Assembly: GCA_017618515.1 (NCBI GenBank)
Contig: JAFZUB010000194.1
Location: 1-5,582 of the forward strand
Reading direction: 5' to 3'
DNA: 5,582 nucleotides
DNA from: Bacteroidaceae bacterium
GTDB lineage: Bacteria; Bacteroidota; Bacteroidia; Bacteroidales; Bacteroidaceae
Part shown: in pieces, positions 1 through 5,182 of the stretch
How the letters are laid out: each line of letters opens with the position of its first letter
How positions within the stretch are numbered: the first letter of the stretch is position 1
Made by a program: the position numbers and the translations under genes
The notes under the pieces: model-generated
The model's input: the letters and a program-made list of their open reading frames with translations, nothing else
Database searches by the model: none
What the model was told of the DNA's origin: nothing

Positions 1-185
1 CGGTAAATCCATGTCTTGATGTCACTGCGATGTTCGAATTGGTCAAAGCCTTTCCACAGGTTGACTAGTACTTCCTGGAAGAGGTCGTTGACTTCGTCGA
101 CATCCTTTGAGAACATGTAGCACACAGTGTAGATGGTGCTCTTGTGTTCCTTTACGGTTTGGGTAAATTGTTGTTCAAGTGTCAT
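1..185 (-). CDS. ECF-type RNA polymerase sigma factor, N-terminal part (3' end outside window)
   Basis: This is the first 61 codons of a sigma-70 family sigma factor of the extracytoplasmic-function type, which directs core RNA polymerase to a dedicated promoter set in the cytoplasm. The protein starts MTLEQQFTQTVKEHKS. Residues about 18-45 (IYTVCYMFSKDVDEVNDLFQ, then EVLVNLW) match region 2.1-2.2, the core-binding helices, with the characteristic D-L-x-Q-E-V-x-x-x-L-W pattern. SDIKTWIY at 54-61 matches the start of the region 2.3-2.4 helix used for promoter melting and -10 recognition. Region 4 lies beyond the left edge, so neither completeness nor a linked anti-sigma factor can be judged. 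The ATG at 183-185 is the natural start because region 2 follows at the usual distance. The gene lies 79 bp downstream of rsmD on the same strand but has its own -7 box, and an inverted repeat spans box to start codon. The family call is firm; the target regulon is unknown. Confidence 0.93.
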   Translation of the reverse strand, partial: MTLEQQFTQTVKEHKSTIYTVCYMFSKDVDEVNDLFQEVLVNLWKGFDQFEHRSDIKTWIY

Positions 186-231
186 TTGTTGCGTCTGTTT
201 TTTGAATCATTTGCCCATTAGACGCAACAAA
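185..231. repeat. perfect 12-bp inverted repeat spanning sigma-gene promoter and start codon
   Basis: TTTGTTGCGTCT at 185-196 and its exact reverse complement AGACGCAACAAA at 220-231 are separated by 23 bp. The right arm overlaps four bases (228-231) of the -7 box at 228-235. The left arm ends on the first base of the sigma-factor start codon. If transcription starts about 5-7 bp past the -7 box, the right arm would be mostly missing from the mRNA. That makes a DNA-level role, such as a pair of operator half-sites, more likely than an mRNA hairpin. The repeat is directly seen; the role is inferred. Confidence 0.75.
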
Positions 232-235
232 GGTA
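228..235 (-). promoter_or_regulatory. Bacteroidota-type -7 promoter box for the sigma-factor gene
   Basis: On the minus strand the sequence is TACCTTTG, an exact match to the Bacteroidota housekeeping -7 consensus TAnnTTTG. It lies 42 bp upstream of the sigma-factor ATG and would give a leader of roughly 35 nt. Upstream, TTTC (256-259 on the plus strand as gaaa) with a 20-bp spacer is a weak partner for the TTTG -33 element. It implies that the sigma factor can be transcribed separately from the DUF3822-rsmD unit. Confidence 0.65.
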
Positions 236-264
236 CGAAAAACTACATGAAAAGAGAAATAATT

Positions 265-804
265 TTACTTCTCGTTGCGAAAGAGCGAGAAATTGACGCT
301 TCCGTAGGCGCGGTGCTCTACGAAGTTAGGGTGGGAAGAGAAGTCGTTGGTCTTGCCGTGTTCTAGCACGAAGAGTCCGTCATCAGCCAGTGTGCCTGAG
401 TTGAGCACGAGGTCGGGCAGCTCGCCGAGTTGTGGCAGGGCATAAGGGGGGTCTGCAAAGATGAGGGTAAACTGCTCGGTGCAGCGAGGCAGGAATTTCA
501 GCACGTCGGCCTTGACAGCCATGGCTGCGGGGTCGCCGAGGGTGGCAAGCATCTTGCGTATGAAAGAATAGTGCTGGAAGTCTTTCTCCACGCAAACCAC
601 GCGCTCTGCTCCGCGGGAGAGCAGTTCTAGGGTAATGCTGCCTGTGCCGCCAAAGAGATCGAGGGCATGGAGTCCCTCAAAGTCTATGTATGCGCGCAGT
701 ACATTAAAAAGGTTCTCCTTGGCGAAGTCGGTAGTGGGTCTTGCCTTGAAGGAAGCGGGTACTGCAAAGTGACGTCCTTTGTATTTTCCTGTTATAGCAC
801 GCAT
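265..804 (-). CDS. rsmD: 16S rRNA (guanine(966)-N(2))-methyltransferase RsmD
   Basis: This 179-residue Rossmann-fold methyltransferase transfers a methyl group from S-adenosylmethionine to N2 of G966 in 16S rRNA during assembly of the small ribosomal subunit. The N-terminus (MRAITGKYKG, then RPTTDFAKENLFNVL at 22-36) is the typical RsmD opening, with the RPT..-.KE.LFN.L signature. LDLFGGTGS at 48-56 is the SAM-binding motif I. VVCVEKD at 69-75 supplies the acidic residue after strand 2. FADPPY at 116-121 is the catalytic motif IV ([D/N]PPY). The C-terminal RAYGSVNFSLF (165-175) matches the family's R-x-Y-G ending. Length is usual for the family. The ATG at 802-804 directly precedes MRAITG and needs no alternative. 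It follows the DUF3822 stop by 8 bp, so the two are probably one transcript. No Shine-Dalgarno sequence is visible. Confidence 0.97.
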   Translation of the reverse strand: MRAITGKYKGRHFAVPASFKARPTTDFAKENLFNVLRAYIDFEGLHALDLFGGTGSITLELLSRGAERVVCVEKDFQHYSFIRKMLATLGDPAAMAVKADVLKFLPRCTEQFTLIFADPPYALPQLGELPDLVLNSGTLADDGLFVLEHGKTNDFSSHPNFVEHRAYGSVNFSLFRNEK

Positions 805-812
805 GGGGGGAA

Positions 813-1607
813 TTACTCGTAGGCTCGGAGCAGGTGCACCTTGAAGTCGTAAGGAAACTCGGCAATCTTTGCTATAGGATGGTGGGAGAGTTCTTCGCTG
901 TCATCGATATAGAAAGCGTTGAGCTTTATGCGGTCGAGACTCTTGGCAAGCTCTGCGGCTTCGTCGCCATAGCCGCTTACATATGTACGTTCGCCGTCGC
1001 CTGTGATGCCGAAACGCTGTGCGATGGAGGCAACGTAGTAGAGGCTGTCGTTGGGGTTATGGATGTTGTATGTGTTGACAAACTGCAGCATGGCCTGTTT
1101 TACGACCACAAGGGTAAGCTTGCCCTCGCACAGGTAGCAATAGAGGCGTGGCAGTGACGACGAGAAAGGATAGCGGGCCACCCACTGACGGATCAGCGCG
1201 GTGAGGTTGCAGTGGAATTTGGCTGAGGGGAAGTAGTCGAGCAGCGTGTTGCTCACATCGCGGTCCATAGAGAATAGAAGCAGCGCGTTGAGGTAGGGCA
1301 GTGTATCGTAATATACTTTGGTGCGGCCTTTGAGTGAGGGGAAGTTGAAGTAGAAGAGTTCTGGTACGTCGTCTTCGTCAAACTCGCTGAGGGGCACGAG
1401 CAGGGTAGGGCCGTCGGTGAAGATATCCACGAAGTTATAATCCTGCTGTGCCATCGGTGTGCCCTTGATAGCCTGATGGGCGTTGGCGTTAAGGGAGATG
1501 TCGGGATTGTTGTTACATACGACATAGTCCGGCATCATATTGCGTAAACGGTCGTAAGTTGCGAAGATGATGCGGTCGGAACTAATTCTGATGGTTAGCG
1601 AGTCCAT
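813..1607 (-). CDS. DUF3822 family protein
   Basis: This 264-residue protein is recognised as DUF3822, a family largely confined to Bacteroidota and commonly encoded beside rsmD (often also near coaD). Its biochemical role is not established; the family has been suggested to have an actin/ASKHA-like fold, which I recall rather than see here. Visible family features are an N-terminal strand with the Leu/Ile-Ser pattern (SLTIRISSDRIIFATYD), the central YCYLCEGKLTLVVVKQAMLQ (157-176), FVNTYNIHNPNDSLYYVASI (176-195), and a late VSGYGDEAAELAKSL (210-224). There is no signal peptide or membrane segment, so it is probably cytoplasmic. The ATG at 1605-1607 gives MDSLTIRISS, with a -7 box 20 bp upstream of it. 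It is first in a two-gene unit with rsmD (8-bp gap), suggesting a role tied to RsmD, ribosome maturation or coregulated housekeeping, but that is only association. Confidence 0.88.
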   Translation of the reverse strand: MDSLTIRISSDRIIFATYDRLRNMMPDYVVCNNNPDISLNANAHQAIKGTPMAQQDYNFVDIFTDGPTLLVPLSEFDEDDVPELFYFNFPSLKGRTKVYYDTLPYLNALLLFSMDRDVSNTLLDYFPSAKFHCNLTALIRQWVARYPFSSSLPRLYCYLCEGKLTLVVVKQAMLQFVNTYNIHNPNDSLYYVASIAQRFGITGDGERTYVSGYGDEAAELAKSLDRIKLNAFYIDDSEELSHHPIAKIAEFPYDFKVHLLRAYE

Positions 1608-1627
1608 GGTAAAAATGTTTGTGATGG

Positions 1628-1635
1628 CAAAAGTA
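1628..1635 (-). promoter_or_regulatory. Bacteroidota-type -7 promoter box for DUF3822-rsmD
   Basis: The minus strand reads TACTTTTG (then CC), an exact TAnnTTTG match, 20 bp before the DUF3822 ATG, so the predicted leader is only about 15 nt. The -33 position falls in the loop and arm of the upstream terminator hairpin, where no TTTG is seen. The octamer is identical to the one before the ferredoxin gene at 5066-5073. Confidence 0.65.
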
Positions 1636-1637
1636 GT

Positions 1638-1674
1638 AAAAAATTAGGAATTAGAGGTGCCTAATTCCTAATTT
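1638..1674 (-). terminator. intrinsic terminator of the 1003-residue barrel-protein gene
   Basis: A perfect 14-bp inverted repeat, AAATTAGGAATTAG (1641-1654) and CTAATTCCTAATTT (1661-1674), encloses a 6-nt loop. On the minus strand the second arm runs into six consecutive T residues. It begins 8 bp past the barrel-gene stop codon. The stem is AT-rich, so it is weaker per base pair than a GC-rich terminator, but it is long and has no mismatch. A shorter T stretch on the other side could allow some activity on the plus strand, where no gene needs it. Confidence 0.8.
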
Positions 1675-1681
1675 CTCATTT

Positions 1682-4600
1682 TTATCTACCAAATCCTCCG
1701 GGGCCACCGCCACCGCGTGGTCTGTCACCACCACGTGGTCTGTCACCTCCACCACCAAATGGTGGCCTGTCGCCACCGAACGGTGGGCGTGGACCGTCGA
1801 AGTTGCGGTCACCCTGAGGACGTATGCGTCCATCCTGTCCGCCGAGCACATTGAGGCGGCAGATGAAGTGGAGCATGAAGTAAGAGTTGATGGCGTTAGA
1901 CCATGTGTCGCTCCTACGCTGGGCATTGATGCTGCGACTGATATTGCTTTGGCGGTGGAGTATGTCATAGAACTGCAGCGAGATGGTGGCTGCCTTGCTC
2001 TTGGTGAGCGCCTGCGATATCTGTGCGTTCCACAGCAGCTCGTTGGTGTTCATGGCGTCGTCGTTGTAGCCGCGGCGTGAGTGCATGCCTATATCTGTGG
2101 CAAGAGAGAGACCAAAGTCAGTGGTGTACTGCAGATTGGCTCCGTATGCAAAGCGTGTGGTGTTGAGGTCGGCATTGGTCTGTAGCTTGGAGCGTGAGTG
2201 CTCGTAGTTGATGCTGCCATTGAGGCCAAACTCAAAGAGGCCTGTGCGGAAGGAACCCCTCATGCGTTGGGAGATGTTGTGGGTGCGCATTATGTTCTTC
2301 TGGCTGGTGCCACCGCCCACACTGAGGAAGCTTACGCTGTTGTTATAGCTATAGTCGGTGAGGGTAAAGAACGAGAATGGACTTTCATCACTGAAGGATG
2401 AACTGAATAGACCGAAGAAGTTGGCGCTCCAGTTGCCATTGATATTCTCGGGGCGGGTGGTGCGCACACCAGTCTCTTCATCGTAGGTGACGGCAGAGGA
2501 GATGCTATTCTGCGTGTTGTTGTACCCTGCCCTAAGTCGCAGTGCGCTCTGTGATGTTCTCCAATAGTTGGAGTACTCGGTGTTGAGGTTGTTGGTCCAC
2601 GAAGGCTTAAGCCCCGGGTTACCCTTGGTGATGTAGAGGGGGTCGGAGGTGTCGGTGACGTCGAGCAGGTCGGTCATCGATGGTTGCGACGAATTGCCAC
2701 GGTAGTTGAACTCGAAGCGGCTGTTCTTAGAGATGTTGTAGCGGAAACGTACATTGGGCGACACTTTGACTACATTGCGCGTCACTATGGTGTCGAGCAT
2801 ATTCTTTTGATAGTCTAGCTTGGTGTGCTGTGTTTCCAGATTGACACCTGCGTTGAAGTTGATGAGTTGGTTCACATAGCGCACGCCGAGGTTGTAGGTA
2901 TGAATATCGTTGTGGTATGTGGCGTAGCGGGAGTTTTCGATGCTCTTGGCCAGCAATAGCGAGTCTTCAGAGGGCAGGTAGCCAATAGGGTAGAGTGGAG
3001 CAATGCCTCCGCGGCCATATCCGTCAAGGGAGTCAAGCTGATATAGAGTGCGATTCTGATCCTGGAATCTGTGCTGGTAAGTGTAGCTGCCCTGCAGGTA
3101 GAGATACTTGGCCAGTGGCTCAGTGTAGCTCAGGCGCAGCGAATAGTTCCAGTTGGTGGAGGGGGACACGGAGTGCTGGTTGTTGATGCGGCGGTCAGTG
3201 CGCTGGTAGTAATAGATGTCTGACAGGCTGAAACTCAGGCTGTGGCTGTTGGAGTAGGAGCCTTCTGCGCGTAGTGAAATGTTGCGTCCCTGGCGATGGA
3301 ATCGGTGCATGATGTTCAGCTCGCCGTTGGTGGAGACATTGTTGCTCTTTGAGAATGAAGAGCGTCCGTTGCGATTGACAGCAATATCGAGAAGGTCCGC
3401 CGGCACATCGAGTGCATCGGTCATGGAGCGGAACATCGAGTCGAGCGGTGCTGCGCTGATGTCGTATGGGTTGCTATTGAAGGTAGCGCTTAGGCTGGAC
3501 GAGTTGTTGTCGCTGTTGGAGTAATTGAACGACGGTCTGAACTGTAGTGTGGTAAGGCTGTCGGGGTTCCACTTAAGGTTGAGTCTGGCGTTGAACGAAC
3601 GACTGTGGCTTATGCCCTTGTTGCTGTTGTTGGCAAAGGAGCTGCGGTTGTCGGTAAGGAAATTCTCGGTGTTGGAACGTGTCTGGTTGTCCGTGCCTGT
3701 GTAGCCATACCTTACATTGCCGCCAATCTCGAAGAAATGTGCCTCGCGCTCTCTGAGACCGTTGTTCCAGAAACCGTTGATACCGCCGTTCTTGTTGGCG
3801 GTGAGACCGCTGCCGCCACGACGGAAGCCCGGGCCTCCACCTCCAAAGCCGCGTCCGCCCACATTGTTCATGTTGCCAAAGAAGGCGATACGACTGTTTT
3901 CTGTCTTACCGTTGGCGAACAGGCGTCCATCATATCTGTGATGGCTGCCGGCACTGAGGTCAATATTGCTGAACCACGCCCTCTTAAGCTTCTGCTTGAG
4001 CTTAAGGTCGATAACGGTTTCTTCGTTGCCGTCGTCGATGCCAGTCATCTCGGTGTAGTCGCTTTTTTTCTCGTAAGCTTGTATGCGCTCCACGATGTCG
4101 GCGGGCAGATTCTTCATGGCTACACTGTTGTCACCCTTGAAGAAGTCTTTGCCGTCAACGCGTATCTGCTTGACCTGCTTGCCATTGATGGTGATGTTAC
4201 CATTCTCGTCAACTACTGCGCCGGGAAGCTTTTCCACGAGGCTCTCAAGGTAAGAGCCTTCGGGCACTCGGTAGGCTGCGGCGTTATATACAAAAGTGTC
4301 TTCTTTCACCTCCACCTTGGCAGCTTTAGCCGTAATGGTGGCTCCGGCTAGGGCAATGGCATCGGGCTCCATCAGAATGGTGCCAAGCGCAGCGGAGCGG
4401 TTCTGCTTGTCAAGGGTGATATTACGAAATACGGTCTTATAGCCGATGGACGAAATCTTGACAATCATATCGCCACCCTTTTCGGGCTTGATGATAAAGA
4501 TGCCAAGTTCACTACTGGTATCGCCAGTTATGAATGTGCTGTCGGCATTGGCCTTCATCACTCTGACTGCAGCCATGGGGATGGGTTCCTTAGTCTCTGA

Positions 4601-4693
4601 GTCTGCTATCTTACCAGATATGGTCCATTTGCTGTCTGCCAACACTGTGAGGCTGATGCACAGCATTAGAATTGTACATATAATCTTATTCAT
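1682..4693 (-). CDS. Outer-membrane beta-barrel protein with CarboxypepD_reg-like and plug domains
   Basis: This 1003-residue protein belongs to the Bacteroidota TonB-receptor-like outer-membrane barrel group (OMP_b-brl_3 type). Residues 1-19 (MNKIICTILMLCISLTVLA) are a Sec signal peptide, probably cut before D20. Residues 23-110 form a carboxypeptidase-regulatory-like beta-sandwich (WTISGKIADSETKEPIPMAA). Residues about 120-235 are plug-like, including LEKLPGAVVDENGNITINGK-type sequence at 153-172, IRVDGKDFF (177-185) and NLPADIVERIQAYEKKSD (195-212). From about 240 to 949 aromatic/polar alternating strands make the barrel, with GNPGLKPSWTNNLNTEYSNY (691-710) a conserved barrel landmark. A Gly-rich loop lies at 279-296, and a 53-residue Gly/Arg/Pro/Asp tail (951-1003) follows the last strand. 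I see no clear TonB box, so active transport is not proven, and the substrate is unknown. The ATG at 4691-4693 gives a proper signal peptide. The 94 bp upstream, up to the ferredoxin terminator, contain no exact -7 box. Confidence 0.9.
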   Translation of the reverse strand: MNKIICTILMLCISLTVLADSKWTISGKIADSETKEPIPMAAVRVMKANADSTFITGDTSSELGIFIIKPEKGGDMIVKISSIGYKTVFRNITLDKQNRSAALGTILMEPDAIALAGATITAKAAKVEVKEDTFVYNAAAYRVPEGSYLESLVEKLPGAVVDENGNITINGKQVKQIRVDGKDFFKGDNSVAMKNLPADIVERIQAYEKKSDYTEMTGIDDGNEETVIDLKLKQKLKRAWFSNIDLSAGSHHRYDGRLFANGKTENSRIAFFGNMNNVGGRGFGGGGPGFRRGGSGLTANKNGGINGFWNNGLREREAHFFEIGGNVRYGYTGTDNQTRSNTENFLTDNRSSFANNSNKGISHSRSFNARLNLKWNPDSLTTLQFRPSFNYSNSDNNSSSLSATFNSNPYDISAAPLDSMFRSMTDALDVPADLLDIAVNRNGRSSFSKSNNVSTNGELNIMHRFHRQGRNISLRAEGSYSNSHSLSFSLSDIYYYQRTDRRINNQHSVSPSTNWNYSLRLSYTEPLAKYLYLQGSYTYQHRFQDQNRTLYQLDSLDGYGRGGIAPLYPIGYLPSEDSLLLAKSIENSRYATYHNDIHTYNLGVRYVNQLINFNAGVNLETQHTKLDYQKNMLDTIVTRNVVKVSPNVRFRYNISKNSRFEFNYRGNSSQPSMTDLLDVTDTSDPLYITKGNPGLKPSWTNNLNTEYSNYWRTSQSALRLRAGYNNTQNSISSAVTYDEETGVRTTRPENINGNWSANFFGLFSSSFSDESPFSFFTLTDYSYNNSVSFLSVGGGTSQKNIMRTHNISQRMRGSFRTGLFEFGLNGSINYEHSRSKLQTNADLNTTRFAYGANLQYTTDFGLSLATDIGMHSRRGYNDDAMNTNELLWNAQISQALTKSKAATISLQFYDILHRQSNISRSINAQRRSDTWSNAINSYFMLHFICRLNVLGGQDGRIRPQGDRNFDGPRPPFGGDRPPFGGGGDRPRGGDRPRGGGGPGGFGR
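1685..1843 (-). repeat. Gly/Arg/Pro/Asp-rich C-terminal tail with short tandem repeats
   Basis: This part of the barrel gene encodes residues 951-1003: about 20 Gly, 10 Arg, 9 Pro and 6 Asp in 53 residues. Units are PPFGGDR twice with a 7-residue period and GGDRPR twice with a 6-residue period, ending GGGGPGGFGR. At DNA level a 14-bp word occurs at 1716-1729 and again at 1734-1747 (18-bp period), and CCACC..GGTGG modules occur at 1752-1765 and 1773-1786 (21-bp period). Both periods are multiples of three, so unit gain or loss would keep the frame. Confidence 0.85.
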
Positions 4694-4787
4694 AACTTCT
4701 ATCTACTTTTCCTTCTTATATTTATAAATAAGGTGTATTATCTTTTGTTTAGACGAATTGAAGTAGCGGAAGTTTAATTTCGTGTAC

Positions 4788-4827
4788 AAAAAAAGTGCAT
4801 CTTAGCTGTTTTGGGCTTAAGATGCAC
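4788..4827 (-). terminator. intrinsic terminator of the ferredoxin gene
   Basis: GTGCATCTTA (4795-4804) and TAAGATGCAC (4818-4827) form a perfect 10-bp stem with a 13-nt loop. On the minus strand the stem is followed by seven T residues (4788-4794). It lies 35 bp past the ferredoxin stop and upstream of the barrel gene, so it should separate the two transcripts. No equivalent T tract lies on the plus-strand side, so it is directional. Confidence 0.9.
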
Positions 4828-4862
4828 GTTTAGTCACTCGTTTTGTCGTACTTACTGCGCGA

Positions 4863-5033
4863 TTATGCGCCCGGGCTGATAGCGCCCGACGGGCATGCGT
4901 CAGCACAGGTGCCGCAATCTACACATACATCGGGATCAATCTTGTAGATTTCGCCCTCAGAGATTGCGCCAGCGGGGCACTCATCGATGCAAGTGCCGCA
5001 TGCAACGCAGTCATTGCCAATTACATAAGCCAT
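4863..5033 (-). CDS. 2[4Fe-4S] ferredoxin (clostridial type)
   Basis: This 56-residue soluble electron carrier begins MAYVIGNDC. It has two CxxCxxCxxxCP motifs: C9, C12, C15, C19-P20 and C37, C40, C43, C47-P48. In this family cluster I is held by the first three cysteines of motif one plus the last of motif two, and cluster II by the reciprocal set; all eight ligands are present. Each half carries the repeated CGTC..-CP-.GAI pattern (PAGAI, PSGAI) that reflects the ancient internal duplication. Length is normal for the family (about 55-60). There is no signal peptide, so it is cytoplasmic, probably serving pyruvate:ferredoxin oxidoreductase-type or related anaerobic redox enzymes (inference; no partner gene is in the window). 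The ATG at 5031-5033 puts C9 at the usual spacing. It has its own -7 box and terminator, so it is likely monocistronic. Confidence 0.97.
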   Translation of the reverse strand: MAYVIGNDCVACGTCIDECPAGAISEGEIYKIDPDVCVDCGTCADACPSGAISPGA

Positions 5034-5182
5034 TTTCAATAAGTTTTAAGTGTTAGTTGAGATTGCAAAAGTAATAATAAAATAATAAAGAGGCTAGGAA
5101 ATGGAGAGTTTTTTTCGTTGCAAGGCTTTTTTTCGCAGAAAAATACTAAAAGCCCCACTTTTCCGTTAGTATATAGAATAAT
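5034..5182. promoter_or_regulatory. divergent intergenic region between ferredoxin and PorT-family genes
   Basis: This 149-bp AT-rich spacer separates two divergent genes. It contains the ferredoxin -7 box at 5066-5073. It also has two seven-T runs each followed by CG (5109-5117 and 5127-5135, 18 bp apart) and a 7-bp inverted repeat, GGCTTTT (5124-5130) with AAAAGCC (5148-5154). I find no exact TAnnTTTG on the plus strand for the PorT-family gene; its promoter must be here but is not resolved. Confidence 0.6.
5066..5073 (-). promoter_or_regulatory. Bacteroidota-type -7 promoter box for the ferredoxin gene
   Basis: The minus strand reads TACTTTTG (then CAAT), an exact TAnnTTTG match 32 bp upstream of the ferredoxin ATG, giving a leader of roughly 25 nt. 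No TTTG is seen at the best -33 spacing; a TTTC with a 24-bp spacer is rather far. Confidence 0.65.

Noticed and set aside
269..291. TTCTCG (269-274) and CGAGAA (286-291) as a terminator for rsmD
   Set aside because: The stem is only 6 bp with an 11-nt loop, lies inside the rsmD coding end, and is followed by a mixed sequence instead of a T run. It could have weak activity but I do not call it.
133..366. A 77-codon plus-strand frame across the sigma-factor start and the rsmD end
   Set aside because: It overlaps two real genes on the other strand, crosses their promoter and shows no domain or initiation signal.
1685..1800. CRISPR-like array in the repeated segment
   Set aside because: The repeats are 14-21 bp, in frame, without unique spacers of even length, and encode the Gly-rich tail of a protein.
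3605..4351. A 248-codon open frame on the plus strand opposite the barrel-protein gene
   Set aside because: It is fully antisense to a well-supported gene with recognisable domains, its protein is a Val/Ala/Leu-rich composition expected from the reverse complement of the barrel gene, and it has no recognisable motif or promoter.
4446..4727. A 93-codon plus-strand frame with a hydrophobic C-terminus
   Set aside because: It is the complement of the barrel protein's signal peptide and N-terminal domain; the hydrophobic end mirrors A/T-rich antisense of that signal sequence.
4694..4787. Promoter for the barrel-protein gene
   Set aside because: No exact TAnnTTTG is present on the minus strand. 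TATTTATA-like sequence around 4723-4733 matches too poorly, so no position is called although a promoter is expected here.
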